This document shows, one piece after another, positions 1 through 8,952 of a stretch of 64,000 nucleotides of DNA. Location of the stretch: NCBI RefSeq assembly GCF_016587355.1, contig NZ_BNJF01000001.1:124001-188000 (forward strand), given 5' to 3'. Position 1 is the first letter of the stretch, and the number at the start of each line of letters is the position of its first letter. Made by a program: the position numbers and the translations under genes. Below the pieces are notes generated by a model. The model was not told the origin of the DNA, did no database searches, and was given only the letters and a program-made list of their open reading frames with translations. The DNA comes from Ktedonospora formicarum. GTDB taxonomy: Bacteria > Chloroflexota > Ktedonobacteria > Ktedonobacterales > Ktedonobacteraceae.

Positions 1-108
1 TTGTCCCTGGTCGAGAATGCGCTCACCATCTATGAGTAGCCAACCATCATCGAGCACCTGGTCATGTAGTACAAGCCTGGCATTCGTTATGAGTGTTTTC
101 ACCAGCAT
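1..108 (-). CDS. Partial PhnM-like amidohydrolase (N-terminus only)
   Basis: The first 36 codons of a minus-strand gene that runs off the window. The product begins with a short beta-rich stretch (LITNARLVLHD...LLIDGERIL) typical of the N-terminal sandwich of amidohydrolases such as PhnM or NagA. It follows phnL by 60 bp and so is probably the last gene of the C-P lyase operon, where PhnM (alpha-D-ribose 1-methylphosphonate 5-triphosphate diphosphatase) would be expected. Two starts are possible: ATG at 108, which abuts a GGAGG, or GTG at 102, which has better spacing (6 nt). A complete phnM also lies at 11495-12670, so this would be a second copy or a related deacetylase. The catalytic region is not visible. 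Confidence 0.6.
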   Translation of the reverse strand, partial: MLVKTLITNARLVLHDQVLDDGWLLIDGERILDQGQ

Positions 109-168
109 CCTCCTACTATATCAAGTATTTTTCTCTGCTTGCGTCTCTATTGAATATTAAAAACGCCT

Positions 169-870
169 TTATACCTCAAGCCAGAAGGTATCGTCAGCAA
201 GATCCTGAATTGCCGCAATATCATGTGAGACAGTAAGAATCGTGACACCTTTCGCAGTGGCTTCGCCTATCATGTCAAGCACAATTGATTTGGAGACGGC
301 ATCGAGACTGGCGGTTGGTTCGTCAAGCAAGAGAATGCGCGGCTCAGCTATAAAAGCCCGTGCCAGGTTTAAACGTTGCTGCTCACCACCGCTAAAGGTA
401 AGAGGGCTAGCCAGCCAGCGGCTCTCTTCAATTTGTAGGCGAGCCAGCCAGCGGGAAGCTTCTTCTAAAGCCTCATTACGCGGCACGCCGCGCCTGATCA
501 ATGGTTCAGCCGTGACGTCCAGCGCTGGGACACGCGGCAATACTTTCAGAAATTGTGAGCAGAAGCCAAGTTCTTGTTCACGTAGACGAGAAATAATATT
601 TTCATCCGCCGAAGCAATATCTACCGTGCCAAATTCCTCTGAGTCATACCATATGTGGCCCTGGTTCGTTAGATAGGTCCGATAGATGCACTTCAAAATG
701 GTCGTTTTTCCAGCGCCGCTCTTGCCGCTAATCATGAACAGGCTGCCCTGGCGCACGTTAAATGTCACATCGATAAATGGCGTAATGATACGACCATCCA
801 CAAGGTGGAGCTGAAATTGCTTGCCGAGATTTTCGACATTTAGGATGTAGGGAGCGTCTATAGTATGCAT
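169..870 (-). CDS. phnL: C-P lyase accessory ATP-binding protein PhnL
   Basis: A 233-residue ABC-type ATPase. Visible motifs are Walker A GKSGAGKTT (about 49-57), signature FSGGEQQR (about 159-166), Walker B ILLLDEP (about 179-185) and the switch histidine in TVSHD. In known systems PhnL joins the PhnGHIJ core with PhnK and is required for phosphonate breakdown, not transport; it acts with PhnI, PhnG and PhnH in forming the ribose 1-phosphonate triphosphate. Length matches the family (about 226-235). It lies 29 bp after phnK in the same transcription unit. Position and motifs make the assignment firm. Confidence 0.93.
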   Translation of the reverse strand: MHTIDAPYILNVENLGKQFQLHLVDGRIITPFIDVTFNVRQGSLFMISGKSGAGKTTILKCIYRTYLTNQGHIWYDSEEFGTVDIASADENIISRLREQELGFCSQFLKVLPRVPALDVTAEPLIRRGVPRNEALEEASRWLARLQIEESRWLASPLTFSGGEQQRLNLARAFIAEPRILLLDEPTASLDAVSKSIVLDMIGEATAKGVTILTVSHDIAAIQDLADDTFWLEV

Positions 871-899
871 CTTATTCCCTGCTACTTGCTGTTAAGAAA

Positions 900-1763
900 C
901 TAGAGTGCTGAGGAGACCAACAACTGTGTGTAGGGATGTTGTGGATCTTCCAGAATTTGATCGGTCAAGCCACTTTCAACAATACGCCCGTTCTTCATGA
1001 CAATCGTGCGGTTTGCAAGCTGCTTGATGACCCCCAGATCGTGCGAGACCAGAAGCATGGTCATCTGCAATTCCCAGCGCAGGCGTTTGATGAGATCGAG
1101 CACTTTTGCCTGAACTGAGAGATCCAGGCCACTGGTCACCTCATCCAGGAGCAGAACAGTGGGGTTACTTGAGAGTGCTTTCGCAATCTGCACACGCTGG
1201 AGCATGCCACCACTAAACTTGCGCGGCTCTTCATCGATGCGCTCGGGTGGTAGCTCGGTCAAGCGCATCAATTCGCTCGTTCGCGAACGGATATTGCCAA
1301 CATGACGCCAATTCGCGAGGAGCAATTTTTCTGCCACATTACCCCCCACAGTAAAGTTCATGTTTAAGCCAAGCTCCGGACGCTGGTAGACAATTCCGAG
1401 CTGCTCGTTGCGAAACTGGCGACGTGCGTACTTATCTAAGGTGAGGAGGTTGACTGGCTCATGCTGAGATGTCTGCTGCTCATCAAGCTCACGATACCAG
1501 AGTTGGCCTTGCTCGGCGGGCAGGCTGAGGTTCACAATCTGCATCAGCGTACTCTTACCGCTACCACTCTCGCCAACAATGCCCAAGACCTCGCCCTGCT
1601 CAAGTGTAAAGCTAACATCTACACATCCGGTAACACTTCCGCACACCGGACAACGATTGGTGGTATCTGCCCCGGTGAGTGCTTCGCAGTAAGCACAGCC
1701 AGGACCATAGCGTTTATGAAGGTGCTCCGCTTTGAGAACCCAGGGGCGTTCTTCTGTATACAT
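900..1763 (-). CDS. phnK: C-P lyase ATP-binding protein PhnK with zinc-knuckle insert
   Basis: An ABC ATPase that in Escherichia coli docks on PhnJ and uses ATP to drive the C-P lyase core. Walker A GESGSGKST, signature FSGGMLQR, Walker B VLLLDE and the C-terminal HPYTQLLVSS typical of PhnK are all visible. An insert near residues 23-41 carries two CxxC pairs (CAYC and CPVC), which E. coli PhnK lacks and which could bind zinc; similar inserts are known in Gram-positive-type PhnK. ATG at 1763 is preferred because GGAGAGAG sits 5 nt upstream; an ATG at 1778 in the same frame has no good ribosome site. It lies 27 bp after phnJ. Confidence 0.93.
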   Translation of the reverse strand: MYTEERPWVLKAEHLHKRYGPGCAYCEALTGADTTNRCPVCGSVTGCVDVSFTLEQGEVLGIVGESGSGKSTLMQIVNLSLPAEQGQLWYRELDEQQTSQHEPVNLLTLDKYARRQFRNEQLGIVYQRPELGLNMNFTVGGNVAEKLLLANWRHVGNIRSRTSELMRLTELPPERIDEEPRKFSGGMLQRVQIAKALSSNPTVLLLDEVTSGLDLSVQAKVLDLIKRLRWELQMTMLLVSHDLGVIKQLANRTIVMKNGRIVESGLTDQILEDPQHPYTQLLVSSAL

Positions 1764-1790
1764 ATATTCTCTCTCCATCTCTGCTGCACA

Positions 1791-2756
1791 CTACAATGAA
1801 ACCTCAGAATTCTCAGATGAGCTTTGCTGGCGTAAGCGCTTGTCGCAATAGCTTGTATCTGAGCAGGTAAACATCCAGCGCCCCTCATCTCCAGGCCTTT
1901 TCGGCTCAACGAAAGAGCGCGTCAGGAATGTATCATTAGCGCCGCAGCGCTCGCAGAATTGAGAGGGATCATGTTCCGTCTTAAAGGGGTAATCCTCAAA
2001 TTGAAGGGGCACTACTTTTGTATAGGGAGGAATGGCATACACACGCTTCTCACGGCCAGCCCCAAAGAGATAGAGCGTCTCCGCCATGTGCAGGCGCGGC
2101 ACATCATAGCGAGGAATTGGCGAGGTATCCATAATGTATCGATCCTCAACCATTACCGGATATTGCGAAGAGATTTCAACATCGCCAGCGCGTACAACAC
2201 TTTCATACATAAAGACCCACATCCGCCCATAATCAGCTTCAGCATGCATCTGTGCAGAATGCTCCAGGACGGGCTCCACCCAGCGCAATGAATCAGCCAT
2301 AGGCACTTGGAAGACAAGAATCTGGTCGTCGCGGAGCGCTTCCTCTGGGATGCGGTGACGTGTCTGAATGATAGATGCCTGAGTAGTATCAGTTGTGAAA
2401 TCAACCCCAGTTGTCTTTTGGATGAGTCGGCGGAGGTTTACGGCATTTACACTATCATCGTCACCCTGGTCGATAACTTTGACAGTGTCCGATGGCTCAA
2501 CCAACGTCATCGTCACCTGCAAGCCGCCAGTCCCCCAGCCACGGGCAATAGGGAGATCCCTGCTAGCAAAAGGCACCAGATGGCCTGGGATAGCAACCGA
2601 TTTGAGGAGTTTGCGGCGGACTTCGCGCTTGGAATCTTCATCGATAAAGGCAAAGTTGTAGAGCGCCTCGCGCTCACCTGTAGTTGACTGTGAGCTATGC
2701 TGCTCCTCATCCTTCTGTGATTGCTGTAGTAGTGTTTGAAGTATGTCCTCTTGCAT
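1791..2756 (-). CDS. phnJ: Alpha-D-ribose 1-methylphosphonate 5-phosphate C-P lyase PhnJ
   Basis: A 321-residue radical SAM enzyme that cleaves the carbon-phosphorus bond to release the alkane and ribose cyclic phosphate. The cluster and catalytic cysteines are in place: CERC (about C268, C271) and CSDTSYC (C298, C304). The final CxxxxxC spacing equals that of the E. coli enzyme, whose last Cys is the thiyl radical residue. The conserved glycine loop GWGTGG is present near residue 73. The loop between the second and third Cys (26 residues) is slightly longer than in E. coli (21). It lies 6 bp after phnI, indicating translational coupling. Confidence 0.96.
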   Translation of the reverse strand: MQEDILQTLLQQSQKDEEQHSSQSTTGEREALYNFAFIDEDSKREVRRKLLKSVAIPGHLVPFASRDLPIARGWGTGGLQVTMTLVEPSDTVKVIDQGDDDSVNAVNLRRLIQKTTGVDFTTDTTQASIIQTRHRIPEEALRDDQILVFQVPMADSLRWVEPVLEHSAQMHAEADYGRMWVFMYESVVRAGDVEISSQYPVMVEDRYIMDTSPIPRYDVPRLHMAETLYLFGAGREKRVYAIPPYTKVVPLQFEDYPFKTEHDPSQFCERCGANDTFLTRSFVEPKRPGDEGRWMFTCSDTSYCDKRLRQQSSSENSEVSL

Positions 2757-2762
2757 GTCCGC

Positions 2763-4019
2763 TTATTCCTGCTCCTGCTCTTTGCCCTGCTCGGGAATCA
2801 ACTGCAATAAATCATCGATCTGTTGCATGGCCTGATGGCGCTGTCCTGCGGACTCAGCAGAGAGAGATGAATGATGTTCCTGCGCACGCTCCAGCACACT
2901 AATATTTGCCTGGAAGGTAACATAGTGGGGCAGCTTGAAGTGGGCAGTAAAACCACTGGCTTCAATGCCGTCGCTATGCAGCAAGACAAACTCTTCATTA
3001 GCAGCAGGACCAGAAGCTCCATGTGAGCTCCCTTCTTTGGCCGCACTCATTACGCGGTCGAGCATAGACATACTCATAGCTTTTACCTCGTTTTGTCCAA
3101 AGCTAAAGCCATAACCCAGGCCAAATTTGGGGGTTCCAGACGCTACAACCTCTGGTCCCGCTTGTTTTTTTTCCTCATCATCTGTAAAAGCTTTAGAAAC
3201 CACTTCGCACTCAGTCGCAAAGATTTCACCGATGTCTACCGCTTCCCCAGTCAGGGGATGCGCGACCTGTACTGGTAAATAGCCTACACGCACCTCTCCA
3301 AGTGTGGGATGTGCATCGCCATAACCTCGCACGCTGCTATACGCGAAAGCGAGCAAACTACCAACATCAGCCTGTGCCAGAGATTGTAAGCGTGCGCTCC
3401 GGGGAACCGGAAAAACCAGGGCCTTGCGAGTGATGTCATATGGCTCCGCCTCGGTCTCCACTCGTTCCTGGGCAGGAATATCAACGAGTATGCCCTGTTC
3501 ACGCATGCTTTCGATCACCTTTGGGAAAACTGGTGCGAGCTCCGCATCTTCTGCCTGCTTGAGCAATTTCTCTTCGATCTCGCATAAGATTTCACGGGTC
3601 GAGGCGCTACTTTCTTCGGTGAGCAGCGTGTTCAATAAACGTAGGTGGTAATCGCGCGTTGGGCCAAGTATCTGTCCACCGGGAATGTCCTTAAAAGTAG
3701 CCGAGATACGGCGTATTGGTCGCATGCCCACACCTTCAATGGGGAGACTATAATCCAGGCGTGGAATGGTGGAACGATAGGCTCTCAGTAAAAAGCTTGC
3801 CTCTAACGAGTCACCTTCGCCCTGTTTCAGCGCTAAAGCGGCCAGTTCTGGCGCATAGAGAGCCCCCTCACTCATAGCGCGATCAACAGCCAGGCGCATT
3901 TGATCCTGGATCTGGCGCGTCTGAATAGGCTCACTTTGTCCTTTCAAGCGGTAATACTCTACCAATTGTTCGGCGTTTAAGACTGCCTGTGAGCCACCTT
4001 TTACCGCAACATAGGTCAT
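2763..4019 (-). CDS. phnI: C-P lyase core component PhnI
   Basis: A 418-residue PhnI, the nucleosidase subunit that with PhnG, PhnH and PhnL couples a phosphonate to the ribose of ATP with loss of adenine. The start MTYVAVKGG and the segments GQILGPTRDYHLRLLNTLL and GYLPVQVAHPLTGE are typical of the family. It is longer than E. coli PhnI (354), the extra length being a charged C-terminus ending in EQGKEQEQE. The ATG overlaps the phnH stop by 4 nt (ATGA), and phnJ begins 6 bp after its stop. Confidence 0.95.
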   Translation of the reverse strand: MTYVAVKGGSQAVLNAEQLVEYYRLKGQSEPIQTRQIQDQMRLAVDRAMSEGALYAPELAALALKQGEGDSLEASFLLRAYRSTIPRLDYSLPIEGVGMRPIRRISATFKDIPGGQILGPTRDYHLRLLNTLLTEESSASTREILCEIEEKLLKQAEDAELAPVFPKVIESMREQGILVDIPAQERVETEAEPYDITRKALVFPVPRSARLQSLAQADVGSLLAFAYSSVRGYGDAHPTLGEVRVGYLPVQVAHPLTGEAVDIGEIFATECEVVSKAFTDDEEKKQAGPEVVASGTPKFGLGYGFSFGQNEVKAMSMSMLDRVMSAAKEGSSHGASGPAANEEFVLLHSDGIEASGFTAHFKLPHYVTFQANISVLERAQEHHSSLSAESAGQRHQAMQQIDDLLQLIPEQGKEQEQE

Positions 4020-4702
4020 GCTTTTACCTCCTCTGTATGCTCTCGCATGCTGATTTGCGTGGTGCGTGGCAAGCCGATACAGCCCCCCTCCTGATCCACA
4101 AGATAGAGGTCAATGCCCAAAGGATATCCCTGGCGTGCCTGCTGCAGTGCGTGATACATGCTTTGAGAAAGTCCCCAGAGCACTATTTCGTGTGTGTGTT
4201 CAATGCCAGGGCCGCTCAATGTAAGCTGTAACCCTCCTTCGTCAATACGCCCCCCCTCCTCATGCGCTCCAAGCTGTACGAGCCGATCAACGCATACAAA
4301 TGCGGTCGCGCTATTTTCGGGTTCCAGGAGAGTGCCTATATGGAGTTGCGAAACGAGCTCAGCGCAGGCATCATCACCAAAGAGAACAAAGTGAGCTTTC
4401 TCAGGAGCTGTTGTCCCTGAGTTAGTACATAAGGACATCCATTGCATAAGGGCACTCTCCCGGGGTAGCCACTCTCCATGAGCCGCGACCGTAAAGGATA
4501 CCTCACGATCAAGGAGAGAGAGCAGAGCGCCCAGAGCGAAACTATTGACATGTTTTGGGGCCTCATGTTCCACCTGATAGGGAGGAAACGTGTCCGCAAA
4601 TATGGGCAGCTTGTTATACTTGCCAGGTCGCGCCATACAGTCGAGGAGCAGGCGGAAGGTACGCGTGTTATAGAATACTTGCCAATCCAGTGCAGTTGCC
4701 AT
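4016..4702 (-). CDS. phnH: C-P lyase core component PhnH
   Basis: PhnH is a small core subunit of the C-P lyase complex, a PLP-transferase fold without cofactor. The sequence has the family's opening FRLLLDCMARPGK and late FPLGIDLYLVD-like region (YPLGIDLYLVD). ATG at 4702 gives 228 residues and follows an AGGAAAGG ribosome site and a 16-nt gap after phnG; a start at 4738 would overlap phnG and lacks a ribosome site. It ends in an ATGA overlap with phnI. Confidence 0.92.
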   Translation of the reverse strand: MATALDWQVFYNTRTFRLLLDCMARPGKYNKLPIFADTFPPYQVEHEAPKHVNSFALGALLSLLDREVSFTVAAHGEWLPRESALMQWMSLCTNSGTTAPEKAHFVLFGDDACAELVSQLHIGTLLEPENSATAFVCVDRLVQLGAHEEGGRIDEGGLQLTLSGPGIEHTHEIVLWGLSQSMYHALQQARQGYPLGIDLYLVDQEGGCIGLPRTTQISMREHTEEVKA

Positions 4703-4718
4703 TATTATCTCGCCTTTC

Positions 4719-5135
4719 CTACATGCGCTCAAATTCAACTTTGGTTGCCAGGGCCAGTCTTTGTTCCTGCGCGTTGTAAGCCGCGATGTGCTGGTCCAAA
4801 GTTTCTAGCTCTTGACGAAGGCGGGCAGCTATTGCACCTTCCAGGCGCAGCGCGGCATCAACCAGAGCAACCGCCAGGGCGCGGCGAGGGCTATCACCAA
4901 TAACCATCCCAAAGCCAAATTGTTCATTGAGCGTAAGTCGTACCTCTGTCACCAGGACTTCACCAGCATTAAACAGGCTATTGGCAACGGTCTCACGCAT
5001 TCGCAACATAACTAAACCCACGCTAGGGCCATGGAGAATTTTTACCTGTTCGCGAGGATATTCATGCATTACCAGCGAGGCTAGTCGGCAGATATCAGCT
5101 TCTGGGGCATTCGCGAGAATACGGTAGTGTGTCAT
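4719..5135 (-). CDS. phnG: C-P lyase core component PhnG
   Basis: A 138-residue PhnG, the partner of PhnI, PhnH and PhnL. Family features are the segment VGLVMLRMRETVANSLFNAG and GFGMVIGDSPRRALAVALVDA near the C-terminus. ATG at 5135 is chosen; a TTG at 5171 in the same frame would add 12 residues without a better ribosome site. It is separated by about 180 bp from phnD upstream, the largest gap in the operon, so an internal promoter or a processing site is possible there, but none was recognised. Confidence 0.92.
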   Translation of the reverse strand: MTHYRILANAPEADICRLASLVMHEYPREQVKILHGPSVGLVMLRMRETVANSLFNAGEVLVTEVRLTLNEQFGFGMVIGDSPRRALAVALVDAALRLEGAIAARLRQELETLDQHIAAYNAQEQRLALATKVEFERM

Positions 5136-5313
5136 GCCTCGTGTCTCTCTAGGAGAGGGGAACCAGATCAAAACCTGGTCGCCCTCTCAGTCTTCCAGAT
5201 GTCGTCTCCAGCTATCGTACTGGTTACTCTTTGCCTGCGATGTGAGAAGCGGTCACACTCAATTACCATGAATTTGCGAGGACAGCCTCTCCCATCGCAC
5301 AGGTCCTTTCAAA

Positions 5314-6249
5314 CTATTTCAGCTTGGTAAGATCCAGGTTGAGGGATTTAGCGACATCACGCAGATTGTCATACGAGCTGTTATCATCCTTAGTGAAGCC
5401 ACCAGCATTCATTGGCTCAAGCAGTTTCTTATCCTTGATTGCCACGAAGGCATCGCGAATCGCGTCCTTGTCACTCTGACTCAACTCTTTGCGAACGGCA
5501 ATCGGGCTGTTGGGAATAGGATCACTCTTGCTGATGATCTTCACATCACTCTCTTTGACCTTGCCCTGTCTGACCAGCTCAGCGAACGTGTCGCTTGCGA
5601 CCGCACCAGCATCGGCTTTCCCGTTGAGGACAGCCAGCAGTGAGAGGTCGTGCGAGCCAGTGAAAATCCCCTTGACATCCTTATCAGGGTTGAGGCCATT
5701 CTTCACCATCGTATAGCGAGGGATCAGGTTACCGCTTGTAGAGGCGGGATCAACAAACGAGAAGCTGTGACCCTTAAGATCCTGCAACGAATTGATGCCC
5801 GTTTTAGGTGTTGTGATGATGTAGCTCTGATAATGGTCAGAACCATCAACAGACAACTGGCGCAGAATTGCTTGAGCATTATATTTGTCAGCTGCCAGGA
5901 CATAGCTGAAGGGGCCGAACCATGCAACATCGAGCTTCTGGCTGCTCATTGCCGTAATCGTGGCGCTATAGCTGGTACCCACTGTCAGATTTACCTTCAC
6001 ACCACACAACTGGCGGCTCAATTCGTCAGCAAAGGGGCGAGTCGTCTCCATCACTTTTGTGGCATTCTCAGCAGGAATGACACCCAGGTTCACCTGGCTC
6101 AAACTCACTTTGTGGCAGTTAGGATCGCTTGAAGTGACCGCGTTTGTGTTAGCATTGTTGCTTCCGCAAGCGGCGAGCACCATGAGGCAGAGCACCAGCA
6201 AAGTACCCAATGAGCCAAATTTCTTTGCGTAAAGCTTTACGCTTGACAT
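5314..6249 (-). CDS. phnD: Phosphonate ABC transporter substrate-binding lipoprotein PhnD
   Basis: A 311-residue lipoprotein that captures phosphonates outside the membrane for PhnCE. It has a signal peptide with lipobox LAAC, then a PhnD fold. The ligand-binding helix start STSGN, the histidine in GSHDLSL and the segment DAGAVASD match positions that bind the phosphonate in E. coli PhnD. ATG at 6249 has AAGGAG 10 nt upstream; two upstream in-frame ATGs (6270, 6282) lack this. Its binding motifs align with the N-terminal half of the regulator at 8953, which lacks a signal peptide. Confidence 0.94.
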   Translation of the reverse strand: MSSVKLYAKKFGSLGTLLVLCLMVLAACGSNNANTNAVTSSDPNCHKVSLSQVNLGVIPAENATKVMETTRPFADELSRQLCGVKVNLTVGTSYSATITAMSSQKLDVAWFGPFSYVLAADKYNAQAILRQLSVDGSDHYQSYIITTPKTGINSLQDLKGHSFSFVDPASTSGNLIPRYTMVKNGLNPDKDVKGIFTGSHDLSLLAVLNGKADAGAVASDTFAELVRQGKVKESDVKIISKSDPIPNSPIAVRKELSQSDKDAIRDAFVAIKDKKLLEPMNAGGFTKDDNSSYDNLRDVAKSLNLDLTKLK

Positions 6250-6336
6250 AAAAATAAACTCCTTTTTCATGTTTGTTCTCAAAGATAGAGAAGCTAAATA
6301 TGCACATCTATGTACTACTTAGTCCCAAACCAGGGA

Positions 6337-7623
6337 CTAGAGAATTTTTGAGCGAATATAATCGCTTACACGGTCGAGCAGAATGACGACCAGGACAAGT
6401 GAAGCAATAATGACTGAGACATGCGCGTATTCAAAGAGCGAGAGGTTTGCCTGTAAGATAAAGCCGATACCGCCTCCACCTACAAAAGCGACCACCGTTG
6501 AGTCACGCACATTGGATTCCCAGTAGTAAATTGATGAACTTATAAGAAGTGGGAACGCCTGAGGAATAATTCCCCAGCGAAAAATCTTCAAACCATTGGC
6601 TCCCGTCGCACGTAGTGCCTCAATAGGTTGCACTTTGACTGATTCAATGGCTTCGGCGAAAAGTTTTGTCAGCACCGCAAGAGAGTGAATTCCCAGACCA
6701 AAGGCACCTGCGACAGGACCTAGACCAACGAAGGTAATACATACCATTGCCAGGATCAGGGATGGAATCGCGCGGAGAGTATTGATAATGGAACGCACGA
6801 CGTTATAAATCACTGGATGCGGCGTTGTGTTACGAGCGGCTAAAATACTGAGTGGTAAGGCTCCTACGACGCCAATCAAGGTTGCGAGTACGGCTGTCTG
6901 AATCGTAAGGAGCAGTGGATTGATGACATTACCGAAATAGGACCAGTCCGGCGGCACCATATCTTGAAGGAAACGTCCTCCACTCGGGCTGGTAAAGAGA
7001 TCGACGAATGATTGCCAACCAAAGCCATCAATACTACAACCCCACCAGACAAAGCCCACCAGCAAAGTAACGCCCGCAAGCGCACTTCTCATAAGAGCAA
7101 GGCAAGCCAATAGCATAACCAACACCAGGACGAGGAGCAGATTTATGTCCACTGCCTGTACTGTATAGGTAAATATCCCCAGGTCGATGCCATGTAGAGG
7201 CCCAAGATGACCAGCCCCAAGCAAAAAGAAGCCAGCGAGCGCCAGGAGCAAGATCGATGAGATAAGTGAATTGCGGCTACGCCATGCGTCTGTTCGTGGT
7301 CGTTTGAATGCCTTTACGCCAATGTTATAGAGCATCAAAAGCAGGAGCAGAATTCCAATGGTCATGTTGACTGGAAAAGAGATCATCCAGCCAGCATTCA
7401 TTGAGCCGAAATCAATAACCCGCGAGACAAGCAAAGCAGCCAGTAATGCACACCCCCCAGACGAAAGAGCCAGCATCCAACGTAGTTTCCCCAAAGGAAG
7501 GCGTAAATCTGGTTCGGGACCACGCAACCAGCGTTGGAAGCCAGTACGCACCTGATTCTGAGCAACAGCTCTTGTGCCATTAGGAGATACCGAAGGAATT
7601 TTCTCTTCAACAGGGACAGACAT
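6337..7623 (-). CDS. phnE: Phosphonate ABC transporter permease PhnE, long form
   Basis: A 428-residue permease with about ten membrane segments. The C-terminal half is the conserved permease domain with the coupling EAA loop (IEALRATGANGLKIFRWGI). The N-terminal half adds about four further helices, making it longer than E. coli PhnE (about 276). ATG at 7623 follows AAGGAG by 10 nt; a TTG at 7632 is too close to that site. Together with PhnC and PhnD it forms the phosphonate importer. It sits 87 bp before phnD. Confidence 0.93.
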   Translation of the reverse strand: MSVPVEEKIPSVSPNGTRAVAQNQVRTGFQRWLRGPEPDLRLPLGKLRWMLALSSGGCALLAALLVSRVIDFGSMNAGWMISFPVNMTIGILLLLLMLYNIGVKAFKRPRTDAWRSRNSLISSILLLALAGFFLLGAGHLGPLHGIDLGIFTYTVQAVDINLLLVLVLVMLLACLALMRSALAGVTLLVGFVWWGCSIDGFGWQSFVDLFTSPSGGRFLQDMVPPDWSYFGNVINPLLLTIQTAVLATLIGVVGALPLSILAARNTTPHPVIYNVVRSIINTLRAIPSLILAMVCITFVGLGPVAGAFGLGIHSLAVLTKLFAEAIESVKVQPIEALRATGANGLKIFRWGIIPQAFPLLISSSIYYWESNVRDSTVVAFVGGGGIGFILQANLSLFEYAHVSVIIASLVLVVILLDRVSDYIRSKIL

Positions 7624-7737
7624 ATCTATCAAACTCCTTCATAATTCCTCAAATTCTACGAGATACGCCCACTTATCTTCTTAACACGTTCTTTAGAACA
7701 GAGAACGCGCAAAGGTGGAAGCTCATAATAGTTTTGT

Positions 7738-8532
7738 CTACGCAGATTGTTCGTAGCGCGAAACGCCAGTAAGGTTCGCGCCGCGATAGATCTCACGCAG
7801 GATTTCCGCATTCAGATCGGATGGAGGGCCATCGAAGAGAATCCGCCCTTGAGCAATACCAATGATGCGATCAGCAAATTGTTTCGCAGTATCTATATCA
7901 TGAATATTGACCAATGTTGGAACACCCTCTTCCTTCGCAACTCTACGCAGGTCATGTATGATGCTCCAGGAAAGCTCAGGGTCAAGGCTCGCAACAGGCT
8001 CATCCGCAAGAAGCAAGAGTGGCTCTTGTGCCAGGGCTCGTGCAATGGCAACACGCTGTTTCTCTCCTCCTGAGAGTCGGTCTGCGCGATATGTCGCCCG
8101 TGGGAGCATATTAACACGCTCCAAGCAGGCAAGGGCCTTTTCGCGATGTGAACGGCCAAAATAGCCTGTTAAAGCTTCAAAATTGTTTAGGTACCCTAGT
8201 CGTCCGGTTAACACGTTGTGCAAAACAGATAAGCGGTCTACCAGATTAAATTCCTGAAATATGAAACCAATGTGACGGCGTAGAGCTAATTGCTGATCAT
8301 CATCCATACTCACCAGATCTTTTCCCTGAACGCGAATACTCCCTTGCGTCACAGGAATCAATCCATTGAGACAGCGAAGTAGCGTTGATTTCCCAGCGCC
8401 ACTGCGACCAATAATACAGATAAATTCGCCATGCTCGACTTTGAAGCTCATAGAGCTCAAGGCTTCATAGCCGTTTGAGTATATTTTTGAGAGGCCTTCA
8501 ACCTCAAGAATGGCTGTGTTTGACGTACTCAA
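7738..8532 (-). CDS. phnC: Phosphonate ABC transporter ATP-binding protein PhnC
   Basis: A 264-residue ABC ATPase and the first gene of the phn operon. Walker [11 protein letters not shown]-loop [20 protein letters not shown], signature LSGGEKQR, Walker B LLLADEP and the His switch VNIHD are visible; the Q-loop sequence is a PhnC hallmark. The apparent start is TTG at 8532 (leading to [14 protein letters not shown]) with only a weak AAAGAA ribosome site; the next in-frame Met lies inside the conserved domain. Low translation initiation of the first gene may be deliberate. It diverges from the fusion regulator at 8953. Confidence 0.94.
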   Translation of the reverse strand: MSTSNTAILEVEGLSKIYSNGYEALSSMSFKVEHGEFICIIGRSGAGKSTLLRCLNGLIPVTQGSIRVQGKDLVSMDDDQQLALRRHIGFIFQEFNLVDRLSVLHNVLTGRLGYLNNFEALTGYFGRSHREKALACLERVNMLPRATYRADRLSGGEKQRVAIARALAQEPLLLLADEPVASLDPELSWSIIHDLRRVAKEEGVPTLVNIHDIDTAKQFADRIIGIAQGRILFDGPPSDLNAEILREIYRGANLTGVSRYEQSA

Positions 8533-8730
8533 GAGTTCTTTGCCTATTCTTTCTTCATTTCTTTAGAAAGCATTATCCAATTTCTGGTATCAAACGCCTC
8601 TTACTCCTTATGCGAAAACCTGAGTGCGCTTGCTGCTACGAGCATTTACACCACCTCTGAGGCAGTTAGCACACACGCGCCAAGATGTTCGTGTAAAGAG
8701 TGAGCATTCTCTGTATCTCAATCTTCAGTC

Positions 8731-8746
8731 GCGTAAGGCTTTACGC
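8731..8746. promoter_or_regulatory. Candidate LacI-family operator 1
   Basis: GCGTAAGGCTTTACGC is a 16-bp inverted repeat with 7 of 8 pairs matching. Size and symmetry fit LacI-family operators. It lies about 200 bp upstream of phnC and 220 bp upstream of the regulator. The half CTTTACGC recurs inverted at 8792-8799. Confidence 0.5.
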
Positions 8747-8811
8747 ACTTATGTTGTACCTTTTTTGGAAGGGCAAGTCAATCAAGAGGAGGTAAAGCGT
8801 CAGTAAAAAGT

Positions 8812-8823
8812 GAAGCGCGCTTC
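8812..8823. promoter_or_regulatory. Candidate LacI-family operator 2
   Basis: GAAGCGCGCTTC is a perfect 12-bp palindrome with a central CG, as in many LacI/CcpA operators. It is 66 bp from the palindrome at 8731-8746, about six helical turns, which would suit looping or cooperative binding. Confidence 0.45.
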
Positions 8824-8915
8824 TTAACAATCGCTAAACAGTAACTTAATAAGTAGCAAAAAATGCCAGTGAGAAGAATGAGGCTCGTAAGTTTGATATA
8901 TGCTTAAAGGAATAG

Positions 8916-8944
8916 TTGTAAATAGTCAGGTGGCAAGTTATAAT
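8916..8944 (+). promoter_or_regulatory. Sigma70-type promoter of the fusion regulator, leaderless
   Basis: TTGTAA (8916-8921), 17-bp spacer, TATAAT (8939-8944). Transcription should start at about 8951-8953, where the ATG at 8953 lies, so the message would have almost no 5' leader. No ribosome site precedes the ATG, which agrees with leaderless translation. Confidence 0.65.
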
Positions 8945-8952
8945 TCATATTC

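Larger units (their letters stand above)
8533..8952. promoter_or_regulatory. Divergent regulatory region between phn operon and its fusion regulator
   Basis: A 420-bp gene-free stretch between the divergent starts. It carries two palindromes resembling LacI-family operators and a clear plus-strand promoter, listed separately. A repeated half-site GTAAAGCG/CTTTACGC occurs at 8739-8746 and 8792-8799. No clear consensus promoter for phnC was recognised on the minus strand. Confidence 0.6.
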
